Of a stretch of 64,000 bases of DNA, positions 22,111 through 33,304 are shown piece by piece. The stretch's first letter is position 1; each line of letters begins with the position of its first letter. Source of the DNA: Thalassia testudinum (Eukaryota; Streptophyta; Magnoliopsida; Alismatales; Hydrocharitaceae); NCBI GenBank assembly GCA_037157565.1, contig JAZHRO010000019.1:21763001-21827000 (forward strand), read 5' to 3'. Below the pieces are notes generated by a model, which was not told where the DNA came from, ran no database searches, and saw nothing but the letters and a program-made list of their open reading frames with translations. Made by a program: the position numbers and the translations under genes.

Positions 22111-23324
22111 TTTTGGAGATGGAAAAGTGAATTTTTTCTTTGATTCAAGATTGGTTGGTTCTGGTTTTCTTTCAGCTATTGATAATCTGTATTGTTTGGA
22201 TACTGTTGCTTCATTTTAAGAAACTTCTCTTTCCTGTACATGTGGTGTGAAAAGAAAATATGTAGATGAGAACTGCGCTTTCTTATGGCACAAGAGATTA
22301 GGTCATATCTCCAGAAGGAGAATAGAGAGACTTGTGTCAAATGGAATTTTAGACCCCTTAAACTTTTTTTGATTTTGATTAGTGTATAGAATGTATTAAG
22401 GGGAAGCAAACCAATAATAGGAAGCTTGAAGCCAACAGGTCAAATGGTGCCTTGGATGTGGTTCATACGGACATCTGTCGGCCATTTTCTATGCCTGTGT
22501 GGAATGGCCAATAGTATTTTACCACATTCACAGACAACCACTCAAGATATGGTTTCATCTACCTAATTCATGAAAAGGCACAGTCTTTGGACACATTCAA
22601 GAATTTTAAAGTAGTTGTGAATCAACTCGACAGAATGATTAAATCCGTCAGATTTGACCATGGTGGTGAATACTACGGTAGATATGATGGATCAGGTGAA
22701 CAACATCCAGGATCGTTTGCCAGATTCCTAAAGGAATGCGGTATTGTTCCTCAGTACACCATGCCGGGCTTGTCCACTATGAATGGTGTTGCTAAGAGAC
22801 GAAACAGGACACTTAAAGACATGGTGAGGAGTATGATTGCTCATTCTTCCTTACCAGATTCACTCTGGGGAGAGGCCTTAATGACTGTAGGTTATATTAT
22901 GAATAGAGTCCCAACTAAGGTAATTGACAAAACACCATATGAGCTATGGACTGGGCGAAAACCCAGTCTTAAGCATTTTCATGTGTGGGGATGTCCAGCT
23001 GAGGCTAGGCCTTATAGGCCAAATGAAAGGAAACTGGACACAAGGACTGTTAGTTGCTATTTTGTTAGGTATTCTGAAAGGTCAAGAGGATATAAATTTT
23101 GTGATCCTATAACTAAAGCAATTTTTGAATCTGGTAATGCTAAGTTCTTTGAATGTGTTGAGTCTACCCAAGCTAACAGGGTTAAAGACTTTGTCTTTGA
23201 AGAGAAAAACATGGTTATTCATCCTAGAGTTACTCAGGATAATGAGGAACATGTCTTTGACATACGTCAAGATAACTCCAATGAAGACAACAATACAGTT
23301 TTAGTCCCTGTAGAGCAGCCTTAG
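22111..23324 (+). pseudogene. copia2 integrase remnant
   Basis: The frame shifts at 22110, and stops occur in the HHCC region at about 22219 and again near 22370. The core has VVHTDICRPF with the first aspartate intact, then a TAG stop after NGQ at 22512-22514 (shared with copia1). [13 protein letters not shown] holds the second aspartate. [14 protein letters not shown] follows, where the catalytic glutamate is Lys at 22794-22796. The C-terminal [16 protein letters not shown] and [12 protein letters not shown] blocks are present. The segment stops at TAG 23322-23324, a CAG in copia1. The integrase is inactive by several independent lesions. Confidence 0.88.
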
Positions 23325-24206
23325 ACACATACAGAAAATGTGCCTTTAAGGAGATCCACTAGAGAAAGGAGTGCCATTTCAGATGATTATGTGGTATTCC
23401 TTCAGGAACATGAGACAGACATTGGGGTGATGGAAGATGATCCTGTCAATTTCCGTTAGGCAATGGAAAGTCCAAATCATGAAAAGTGGATTGAGGCTAT
23501 GGAAGAAGAAATGAGGTCAATGAAAGACAATGACGTTTGGGATGTTGTTCCACTTCCAGAAGGTGCAAAACTCGTTGGTTGCAAATGGATTTTTAAAACC
23601 AAATGGGATTCGAAAGGAAAAGTGAAGCGATACAAAGCGCGTCTTTTCGCTAAGGGTTTTACTCAAAATAAGGGCATTGACTATAAGGAGACATTCTCCC
23701 CTGTTTCTTCTAAGGATTCTCTAAGGATTATAATGGCACTTGTGGCCCATTTTGATCTTGACTTACATCAGATAGATGTAAAGACTGCATTCCTTAATGG
23801 TAACATTAAGGAAACCATTTATATGGTTCAGCCTAAACATTTTGTTAGGGGTGATCCAAAGAGTATGGTTTGTAAATTAAGGAAATCCATCTATGGACTC
23901 AAGCAGGCATCCAGACAATGGTATTTTAAGTTTCATCAGGTGATTCTCTCATTTGGTTTTGAGGTGAATCTGGCTGATGAATGCATATACCATAAGTTCA
24001 GTGGGAGCAGGTATATCTTCTTGGTCCTCTATGTTGATGACATTCTGCTTGCTACAAATGATATGAGTATCCTCTTAGAAACTAAGAAATTTCTTGCCAA
24101 ACACTTTGACATGAAAGATCTTAGAGATGCTTCATTTATGTTAGGATTGAAATATGTCAAGATCGTTCTCTCCATATTCTTGGTTTATCCTAAAGAAGCT
24201 ATATAG
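23325..24206 (+). pseudogene. copia2 reverse transcriptase
   Basis: After another CAG-to-TAG stop (FR*AM at 23457-23459), 23463-24206 is a long open RT frame with VVPLPEGAKLVGCKWIF, KARLFAKGFTQNKGIDY, DVKTAFLNGNIKETIYM and SIYGLKQASRQWYFKF. The catalytic LYVDDILLATND loop (about 24029-24040) has both aspartates. A frameshift near 24150 breaks the end (LGLKYVKIV). The RT core looks intact but is not translatable from Gag-Pol. Confidence 0.9.
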
Positions 24207-24229
24207 ATAAGGTACTCAAATGGTATGGC

Positions 24230-25021
24230 ATGAAAGTTTGCAAGCCGCTAGATACTCCTGTGGCTAAGGGAGACAAGTTTAGTCTCAACCAGTGCCCCTT
24301 AAGTGATTTGGACAAATGGGAGATGCAAATAGTTCCTTATGCATCTGTCGTTGGCAGTATAATGTATGCCCAAGTCTGTACTAGACCAGACTTGGTGTAC
24401 ATTACAGGCATGTTGGGTAGATACCTGGCAAACCTAGGAAAAGATCATTGGAGAGTAGCCAAGAGAGTACTGAGATATTTGCAGAAGACAAGGGATTTTA
24501 TGCTCACCTTCAGAAGGTCAGAAAAGCTTCAGATCTGTGGTTATACTGACTCAGATTTTGCCGGATGTCAAGATAGTAGAAAGTCTACTTCAGGATATGT
24601 ATTTCTGCTTGCCAGTGGTGCCATCTCTTGTAAGAGTGCAAAATAGTTTCTTGTTGCCTCTTCCACTATGGTAGTAGAATTCATAGCATGCTATGAGGCA
24701 TCCAATCATAGAGTATGGCTGCGGAATTTTATATCAGGGCTGCGCATAGTAGATGGCATTGACAGGCCACTACAAATGTTTTGTGATAATCAGTCTGCAG
24801 TTCTCTACTACAATAACAATAGGAGCTCCTTCAAATCGAAGCACATTGAGATCAAGTTCTTGGTTGTTAAAGAAAGGATACATAATGGACAACTGTCTAT
24901 AGAGCACATCGGTACAGACTCCATGGTTGCGGATCCGCTTACTAAAGGAATAACACCCAAGATGTTCCATGAACATGCAGCTTCTATGGGTCTTATGTCC
25001 TTACAGAAATTTCAGCTTTAG
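24230..25021 (+). pseudogene. copia2 RNase H
   Basis: It reads PLDTPVAKGDKFSLNQCPLS, then [46 protein letters not shown] (with the DSDFAG catalytic region), an in-frame TAG at about 24644, SSTMVVEFIACYEA, MFCDNQSAVLYYNNNRSSF and EHIGTDSMVADPLTKGI. Key acidic residues are present. One stop and the upstream frameshift are the visible lesions. It ends TAG at 25019-25021. Confidence 0.88.
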
Positions 25022-25353
25022 TGGGAGTTTGTAATTTGTATAGTGCTCATTTTGTAATAGACAATTTTGTAATTCAGTTATTCAGTTCTTTGGTTACGTA
25101 TAAAGTTTTGTAAAGCTTCATTTTTGTTATGAAATAAACAAAACATAAAGTTTTTCAATTCATTAGGATTGTCCATTCTGAAAAGTAATTTGGTTTTGGT
25201 TTTGAAATTGATCTCTATTCAGAGGACTAGTTGGGAATAGGCATGCATTGATCAGATTGGCATGTAATTTCCATGTTGCACATCCACATGTTTCTGGTTA
25301 CCTTTTGCATTGGTGTACGTGGTCATTGTTTGATTAACAGGTTACACATACAG

Positions 25354-25367
25354 TCCAAGTGGGAGAT
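25354..25367 (+). other. copia2 polypurine tract
   Basis: TCCAAGTGGGAGAT precedes the 3' LTR start TGTTGG at 25368 and is identical in core to the copia1 PPT. Confidence 0.85.
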
Positions 25368-26530
25368 TGTTGGATTGAAATACAACGTATGGACTTGTAT
25401 GTGTAAACATACATGTAGATATAATCAAATAACAATTAGTTAATGGACTGTCATGTAATGCCCATAACTAAAGTAAACAATTCAAGTTTTACCGAGGGCA
25501 TGAACATAAAATGCAAAGAGAATAGTGTGGTTAAGTTTTCATTTGTGCAGAGATCGATTTTGCAATTACAACTCCTTGATGGGCGGATTTGTAATCTGCT
25601 ATTAGTAATTAGTTTTACCTAATTACTAAAAGAGATAGGTTAGGTCCCCAAGGGTTTCCACCTTCATTCTTTTCACCTCCCCATCATGTGACTTGAGAGA
25701 AAGAAGAGAAAAGGGTGGCTGGATAGCTACTAGTTCAGGAGAAGATCTTCTCCTGATTGCTCGTGTGCAAACGAAGGTGAGGACACCCTTGGAAGAGCCT
25801 AACTCATAGGTTCTTATTCTATATTCAAATGAACCTAGAAAATGCACGCAACCAATTTGTAACCGTCGCCAGTATTGCTACTCATCATGAGTACTGGTAC
25901 AGGTGGCATACTGTTGATACACAGAGAAGTGAACTGTAACTAGCTTGTACCGGTACTCTTCACGAGTATCGATACCACTAGCTCCAGATTGACTTGTCCT
26001 AAGTCCAATATTGGAACCCACATGTACCGGTACTCACCATGAGTACCGGTACAAGTGAGTCCCAGACCACGTTCTGGGCTTCAGGTCATCAGGACCTGTA
26101 GCTTACAAGTACCGGTACTGGTCACCAGTACCGGTACTTGTTAGCTACAGGAAAAGTTCCAGTACTCAACAAGTATGGGTACTCTTCGTGAGTACTGGTA
26201 CTCACTAAGACCAGTTGTTTCTTGGAGGGATACCAGTACTCACTGAGTATTGCTACTCATCGTGAGTACCGGTACATAGTGAGTATTGGACAAGTACTCA
26301 TTTGGACTTGTATTCCAAACAATAACACATGAGTACCGGTACTTGGCATGAGTACCGGTACCCATGTAATATGGAACCTACAACAGTATGTAATGAGTAC
26401 CCGTACTGGTATACCAATGCTGGTACCCATTCAACGTAAAGTCCAGTTGAGATCAGATACAGGTCGATCCTAAGTTGGAGGTGGGATAATTTAAATTAAG
26501 CCCCTAAGGGTTTAAGGAATTACCCCAACA
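25368..26530 (+). repeat. copia2 3' LTR with GTAC motif array
   Basis: It has the same length as the 5' LTR (1163 bp). The array of GTACCGGTAC-type motifs lies at about 25870-26430. It ends CCCCAACA and is followed by TSD GATAC. Confidence 0.93.
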
Positions 26531-26535
26531 GATAC

Positions 26536-27045
26536 TACTCTCTTATTCCTGTTTTGGGAACTAGAAGCCTGCGCTTGCCTCCTTTGACCTAGAGACCCTA
26601 CCATACACCTTAAGAAACCTATTTAGACACCTCCTAAGCCTATCCTACTACCTTTAACCCTAACCTAATCAGGCTACACCCAAATCCTAGTCCAAGAACC
26701 TAATTTGGGATCTCCTAACCCAATCACACACACATACATCCCAATTAGGCTCACCTAATCCTCTTCCTCCTTAGCTTAGGCTGACCACCACCACCATCAA
26801 CTTCCTCCTCCCTTATTCCATCATGTGAGCTCCACCTCCATAGCTCTCCAAGGTTGTCACCCTAGTCCCTCTCTAAGGGTACTCCTCCTCCTCCTCCTCC
26901 ATGGATGGCTAGCAAGAAGAAAAGCTCCTCTACAAAGGCTCCTCAAGGATGGCTAGGAAGAAGAAGGGTTCTCCACCCTATCTTCTTCTCTTGGATGTGT
27001 TATCTTGTCTCCACTTAGTTCCAAGGCTGCCGAAGCACTCCTCGC
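26536..27045. other. C-rich repeat-like spacer
   Basis: It continues the sequence interrupted by copia2. It is rich in CCTAACC-like and CTCCTCCT runs, and a GGATGGCTAG-AAGAAGAA block is repeated at 26903 and 26949. The small frame at 26949-27203 runs into the Athila-like LTR and has no domain. It is probably part of a long decayed LTR. Confidence 0.4.
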
Positions 27046-27401
27046 TGGAGCACCATCGACGCCCTCTTTTTCTGATCTCTTTTCTCGATTCTTCCGCATT
27101 TCATATATATATCATCAATCATGTTTCTAGAATTAGTTTTGTACATCCTTATCACTATTGTGAATATGTTAATAGAATCAAGGTTTTCTGTATTATCAAA
27201 TAAATGGCAATTTCTCCAAATATCAATGTTTATAGCTTTAGACTAATCAATAAATCAAGTTAGAAATGCATTTTGGAATTCGCAATCACTCCTCCCTGAG
27301 TTCAATCGGGACTTACCATCTTGTTATATAATTTTTGTTTAGGTCAATTTCAAAACTTTACTACAACTAAATCAATTAATCTCACGATTTTTGACTTAAC
27401 A
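27046..27401 (+). repeat. Athila-like 5' LTR (possibly truncated)
   Basis: It starts TGGAGCACCATCG and ends GACTTAACA, and it closely matches 35444-35798. The only sequence shared outside the repeat is the TGG at the border. The left edge may be a truncation. Confidence 0.75.
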
Positions 27402-27403
27402 AA

Positions 27404-27420
27404 TGGCACTGTTGTCGGGG
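27404..27420 (+). other. Athila-type primer binding site
   Basis: TGGCACTGTTGTCGGGG lies two bases after the LTR. Compared with the usual Athila-lineage TGGCGCCGTTGCCGGGG it differs at three positions. The complement is to the 3' end of an elongator tRNA, commonly given as tRNA-Asp. Confidence 0.7.
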
Positions 27421-28241
27421 AGGCAACGCATTTTTTTTACTAATTGCCAACTTGATTCCTTTTCTTTCTTGGTGTGCAGGAACAGAATGAATTTTGCACA
27501 CATCGAGCGCAGGTGAAGACATATTCAAGTGCACACTACATATCTTAGGTTTAGGATTTTTATTTGACTCTTAGGTTAGCTGATCTACTTTTGAAAAAAA
27601 AAGACAAACAAAATCTACATATTTCGAAAAAAAAAAACATTTGTAGTGAAAGGCTTTATTCTCTTTCAAAAACACTTTGAAAAGCCTTTTCACCATTTCT
27701 TTAGATTTAGCCAAAAATTTTTCAACGAATTAAAAATTATTTTACCAAATTTCTGTTGATCCAAAAATCTTGCAATGCGAGTTAAAGAAAGATTTTCAAA
27801 CTGGCTTTTTAATGTGATCGTTCATTTTGAAAAATTCATACTGTGGAATTTTTGAAAATTCACGAAGTGAAAGGGAGTCAAATAGATTGAAATCTGATTT
27901 CTTTTGATCTACAAAAATCGATTCTGAATAGTATATAGATCTAATTGACCTAAAAGTGGTGGGGTTTGAAAGTTGGTCAAACAAGCTTTAATTCACATAT
28001 ATTTTTTTAAAAATTTTTGGATCTGATTTGCTACTGTTTCAAGGAGAAAAACCAACATGAGGTCAATCTACCTTATGCAACCCCCTGCTAGTTAGAAATT
28101 CATATAAAATCACTCAAAATATTAAAAATCACATGAAAATATTCTTTGGAAAGCTGATTTGAAAAGAAATCTGCTTACCAAATTTCATTTTATTTGGATT
28201 CCATTTGTGTTGTGGAGAATTTTTTTAATTTGATTACTTGG
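27421..28241. other. Leader of the Athila-like element, no readable ORF
   Basis: AT-rich, with poly-A runs at 27590-27635. No coding potential was seen. It is interrupted at 28242 by the S-family solo LTR. Confidence 0.5.
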
Positions 28242-31067
28242 TGTTAAGTTCCGTGCTGTTTGAGCCTTTTAAGACATCTGGACTGTAGGTCAGACGTCTG
28301 GTAAGATGTCTGGACTGTGGGTCAGACGTCTGGTCAGACATTTGGACACCTTCCCAAATGCCTGAAAATCGAAAAATTTGAGTATGAGCTCGCGTCTGCG
28401 TGTGTGCTGCGCGCAGACAGTACTCTCATTTTTCCTACCCTTCTCTCTCTCCCCGCCTCCAGCAAAACCCTAAACCCACCGACCTTATATAAGACCCCCT
28501 TCCCCTCTTGTTCTCCCCACACCAGCCCTTCCCCTCTTCTTCTCCACTCTAGCGAGAGAGGTAGAGCGAGTGAGAGTTCGCGCGGGCGGCGTCAAGGAGG
28601 ACCGACATGAGGAGAGGAGGAGGAGAGCAAACTCGCGAGGTCACGTGGGAGCTCACCGGTGAGCGCACGGCCGGAGCGGCGCGTGCGCGAGGAGGAGTGT
28701 GTCGGGGAGGTCCTCCTCGACACTGCTGCAGCCGGAGCTATAGGTGAAGGGGCGTGGCGCTGCCACGCGCGGTGCGAGAGGGCGGAAGCAGGTTCTGGTT
28801 CTGGGTTTTTCCCAGAATCAGACGTCTAGAGTGACGTCCAGATGACGGAGCGGACGTCAGGAGGCGGTTCCAGATGTTTGAGGTGAGAGTTTCGTGAAGG
28901 TACGTTCCCTTTGCGGATACGGCCATGCAGGCCGCTCCGCAGTAACCCTTTTGTATGCTCGTTTCGAGAGATTTGCTGGTGGCGTGCAGGATTCACTTCG
29001 GGAAGGCGCGGGGCATGCCCACCCATGCATTTTAGACGTCTGAATGGCATACCAGATGACAAGAGCACTTCCAGACATCCGGAGAGGTGGTCCGACGTTT
29101 GGAGCTAGGTCCAGAAGGTCTAGAAGAGTTCTTGGATGTTTGAGGATTGGTGCAAAGACTTAGGTATGTTACTGGACACTTTTAAGACATCTGGAAGTTG
29201 TTCCAGACATCTAATTTGAGACAGAAACCCTATTTTTGACCCGTTTAGGGTCTGTTTAAGTTCTGTTTTATGCAAATAAGATACCGATGTGTTCCTTGTG
29301 AGTTCCTCTACTTGTTAGAAGGTTTTTCGTACTATTCTGATAGTTTCCTTGTGATTGTTCCTTGTGATATGACTTCGTTTCGTTGCAGGTTCGGGGCTTG
29401 CTGAGACACGTGAGACTACCATCGAAGCCCCCAATACTCCTGGGTTTACTGGCAGAGTGGCTTCTCCCTAATTTAATTATAACCTAAATGCATGTGTGGA
29501 ATGAATGATTAGAACCTAGGATATGGCATGAATCGTAGGACGAGAAACACTTGAAATGTCTATAATGGATGATTGAATTGCAGTCTTGAATGAGTAGATA
29601 GAATGATAAAAATTGCCTGTAAATAAATAACAGCTGCCTGTGAAATATGAAGTACTTGTGCTAGCTAACTGTTGTATGTAAATTTCCTGTTGTATACGTT
29701 AAATGACATAATACAAGCTATATGTATATAACGTGAGAATGGAAATGTGAATGATGAAAATGCAAGCTGCCTGTGTATAACCTGTAAATGGAAATGTGAA
29801 CGATAGCAGTATGAGCTGCATATGTATAACCTGAGAATGGAAATAGAAATGATGAAACCTAGTATGGCTTGGCATGAGGAATATGAGCATGAACTCTACG
29901 GGGAATTAGGAGTAGAGCTCCTAGAAATAAATGGAATGGATCTAGAAATGTGAGTGCGGAAGTGAGCTGGCCCTTGAGTATGGAGTACCAAGGAGAGCGA
30001 CCGTCCCCCTGTTTAGTGCAGAGCGAAGCTAGCCGCCCTTGGGTTGGGACTCGGGGTTAGGATTGGCCACTTTGTACCGACTTCTTGGCCCTTGCGTACA
30101 CGGTACTGGGAGAGCTATTAGTGTAGGGAGAGAGCTAGCCACCCCACGGGGCCCGGGGTTCAGCTAGCCACCCTACACCGACTTGGTAGGCCCACTGGGC
30201 AAACTAGGGTAGTCAGGCAAGGGTGCGTGGACTGTGGAGGAGCAAGACCCCTGTTTGGTTCTTAGGGACTAGACCCCTGTTAATGAGAGGGCTAGGCCCT
30301 ATACTGGTTCCGTGTTGTGCTTTGGGCGCACCCGCTAACGGAAACGACCGACCGCGTGCCAGTGCGGGGTAGCTACCCGTACGCTTATCACTTGTGCCAT
30401 AGTCACCGTTACGTTTGTCTGTGACCTTGGGGTGGTTGACTGGGTATAGGATCACCACGGGGGACTCTCCTGGTCAGGAGAGCACCACGTGTGCCTTCTA
30501 CTCTTTGGAAAAGACTACAATCAAGATCATTCTCACGATGAACATTCGAGATCAAGAAAGAGACCTGATAAATAAACCAAGTGATGAAAAAGAATAATTA
30601 GTTAAAGAAAGTAATTGAAAAACAACAACTACCTGTGCACTTTTACTACTTTAGTTGGTTGCCACTCTACTCAGTGTTCGCTGACTTTGTGTACTCATAA
30701 CCCTTTTCAGGTCCAGGTGTTGAGCAGCCAGAGCCCACAACTGCAGAGGGTGCTGGGCCTAGTAGATCCCAGTAGTTGTAGCTTCTTGTTGTACTCCTTT
30801 CTATTGTAGTGAGTAGACTCTTGTACCATTATATTCTATTCTTTATGTTCCTGTACTTATTACTTTCTACTGTTGTGGTGGTGATACGTACTGTAGTAGT
30901 TTTTACTTCTTTACTGCTGTACCTTTTTACTGTTAGTTGCTTAGCATAGTGAATGTGGTTTACTTTCCTACTTTTTGCTTACTTTCTCGTTGGATGACTA
31001 GGTCTTGGGATCAGTCAAGTCGGTCCGGTCTCTTATCCTGTAGGGATTCGAGAACTGGGTCGTAACA
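28242..31067 (+). mobile_element. Solo LTR of family S (2826 bp)
   Basis: It starts TGTTAAGTTCCG and ends GGGTCGTAACA. It is flanked by a perfect 5-bp duplication, CTTGG, at 28237-28241 and 31068-31072. It has a TATA box TATATAAG at 28486-28493, so R-U5 is about 2.5 kb, which is unusually long. It carries AGACGTCT/AGACATCT motifs near the start and at 29185-29212, and a GC-rich block at 29960-30480 with repeated GCTAGCCACCC. There is no coding sequence. It formed by LTR-LTR recombination after insertion into the Athila-like element. Confidence 0.88.
28486..28493 (+). promoter_or_regulatory. TATA box of S-family solo LTR
   Basis: TATATAAG lies in a pyrimidine-rich leader context, about 245 bases from the LTR start. 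It is a predicted promoter only. Confidence 0.5.
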
Positions 31068-32620
31068 CTTGGTCTGCTAGATTTGAGTAGAAATTACATA
31101 AACCCTAGGAATCACTTTTAGGGTTTTCAATTGTAGATACCAATTGACTAGCTTGGACTCAATTGAGTCCATTGCCTAGTAGTGGGTGAGTCAAGTCACT
31201 TGATTGACCACTCACCCAACCCAAGTGCTTGAAGAAAGGTTAAAAAGAGTAAAGCAAAAATCTTAATTAACCTATATTTATTGTTTAACTACTGGATAGT
31301 TTCAATTTCCTTAGCCAAACCCAGTGTCTAAGCTTGTGGGGTAGTGCCAAATGGTCGTGGCTAAGGGGTACTAAGGACCTGGAGGCATAAGCCAAAGAAC
31401 CTTCCTTTTAGTCCCCTTGTATATATACTAGCTGGGTTAGCATAGGAAACAAGGATTATTTTTAGTCGGTTTTACAATAAATTTTCTTCAGGAATTCAAA
31501 CGTGAACAAAAAATATGGTCACCTGACTTTAAGGACCGCATTTGATTCCAAGGCCTTTGCCTTGCTTGCTCCAGCCCCTTGTAGCTGGTAAGAGGTTGCT
31601 AAGACCTCTGTTGTGTCTTCCTTAAGAAGACCTTCACTTATCTCTCTTCATTCTTTTCTTTAATGTCCATGAATTCATATCATCCTTCTTACCCTTAGGG
31701 TTCTCCCTCTCCCAACCCAGCCATGATTTTGAACCCTCCTGGCTGGGAGACTCATCCTCACTAGCTGGGATATGATTATTCTCATATTCCCTATCCCTAA
31801 GTTTACTTAGAATCTAAACCTCATGGATCCAACCTTTATTTAGATCAGAACCAATTGAAGGCCATAGTTGTTGAATTCTAGGAGTATAACAGGAGTTGGA
31901 AGGATCAATGTGCAAGCTCTTGGTGCAAATTGGACAATGCCAGGCATAATCACAATCATATCACTCCTCCCAGGTACAAGAGACTTGGAATACCCAGCTT
32001 AGTGGATTTGGTGACCCATATTTTGGATCCACTAGCTACTGTACTGACTCTTGCTACCCTGGGGAGGCACCCTGGACTTAGCTAACCCATAAGGCACCTT
32101 TGGACATACTTCATGATTTGGGTAAATCATTTGGGGAATGTACCATCTTTGATACCCCTGTACTTGATGATATCTCACTTAAGAATTAGAATAATAGATC
32201 ATAAGTACAGGATCACACATCAGGTTCTCACTCAACTCCCTCTACAATCAGCCCCACTTAGGGTGGTACACACTTTAATTCATATCCTGATTCGTATATC
32301 CTTGAGTGGAGAGACAATCTTGATCTTTCAAGGCCTCCACAAAGACAAAATCAAACTCAAAATCAATCTAGGCCTACCCAGTATTCCACTCAAACCACTT
32401 TAGGGCAACCACCTAGTCCAACCTAACCCACAACCACCCTTGATGATATCATGAACCTTGTGTTGGACTTCGATAAGAAAAATGAAGAAAGGCTGACTAA
32501 TTTAGAAAATTAAGTGAAATCTCAAGGGGATTAAATTTAGAGACTTCATGAATCCTTCTATCCCCTGTATGCAAACTCCTCCTTACTCATATTCTCCACC
32601 TATTCTTTCAACCCATCCTC
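31068..32620 (+). pseudogene. Athila-like leader and decayed gag
   Basis: No intact frame. From about 31665 a reading starts MNSYHPSYP and continues with stops (GSPSPNPAMILNPPGWETH, then LDQNQLKAIVVEF, then DNARHNHNHITPPRYKRLG). This is a plausible gag-region remnant of the element, placed between PBS and protease. No zinc knuckle and no clear family motif are visible, so the assignment rests mainly on position. Confidence 0.45.
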
Positions 32621-32647
32621 CAATCTATTACGTGTGCCATTGTGTAG

Positions 32648-33304
32648 GTGCTAATTCTTTGGCCTCTAAAAGAAAGAGAAGCTAAGAGCCCACCCAAACG
32701 ATCTAATTCGGGCTCACCTAAAAATCTTAAGACCAAACCTGCATCCAGCTCTAACTCAGACTCTAGGGACAAAAAGAAGAAACAAGCCCCTGAATATGAT
32801 TTGACATATTTACCCTTTCTTGGGGCCTTAAAGGAGTCAAAAGAAAAGAAAAAGATTTGCACACCTAAAGTGGTAGTTTTATCTGCTCACATGAGTGCAT
32901 TTGTTTCTGGCATTCTACCACCTAAAAAGATCGACCCTGGAAAACCTTTCATATCTTGTGCCATCAAGGGATTCACCTTTAATAGAGCCCTTGTGGATCT
33001 AGGGTTGTCAATCAGTTTGATTCCCACCACCCTGTTTGACCGGACTAGACCTAGAGATTTGCACCACACACTTGTCACCATTTAAATGATAGATGGCTCC
33101 ATCAACACACCTAAGGGGGTAGTTCATGATGTGATCATTAAAGTGCAAGGTCTTAGCTTTCCAGTTAATTTTATTATTTTGGACATGGATATACCAAAGA
33201 AGCTAAGTAATTCACCCATCATTTTGGGTTGCCCTTTCTTGGCTATAGCCAATGCACGGATTGATTTCTACTCAGGATGTCTGGAAATGAGCAGCAGCAA
33301 TTAG
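32648..33304 (+). pseudogene. Athila-like protease with one in-frame stop
   Basis: Two consecutive segments in the same frame, 32648-33085 and 33086-33304, are separated only by a TAA at 33083-33085. They read KKKQAPEYDLTYLPFLGALKE, then ILPPKKIDPGKPFISCAIKG, then the active-site block RALVDLGLSISLIP with the catalytic aspartate at 32996-32998 (usually DLGA in this lineage). GVVHDVIIKVQGLSFPVNFI, ILDMDIP and SPIILGCPFLAIANARI follow. This is a retropepsin fold of the Athila lineage, very like the one in the minus-strand element at 59414-60105. It ends without the expected RT. Confidence 0.82.

Larger units (their letters stand above)
19353..26530 (+). mobile_element. Ty1/copia retrotransposon copia2 (full-length, decayed)
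   Basis: Two 1163-bp LTRs enclose PBS, gag, PR, IN, RT, RNase H and PPT in plus orientation. The TSD is perfect: GATAC at 19348-19352 and 26531-26535. The coding region is collinear with copia1. In the first roughly 160 LTR bases I count about eight differences between the two LTRs (near 5%). With a commonly used plant rate this suggests an insertion on the order of 1-2 million years ago, a rough estimate. Stops and frameshifts prevent autonomous movement. Confidence 0.95.
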
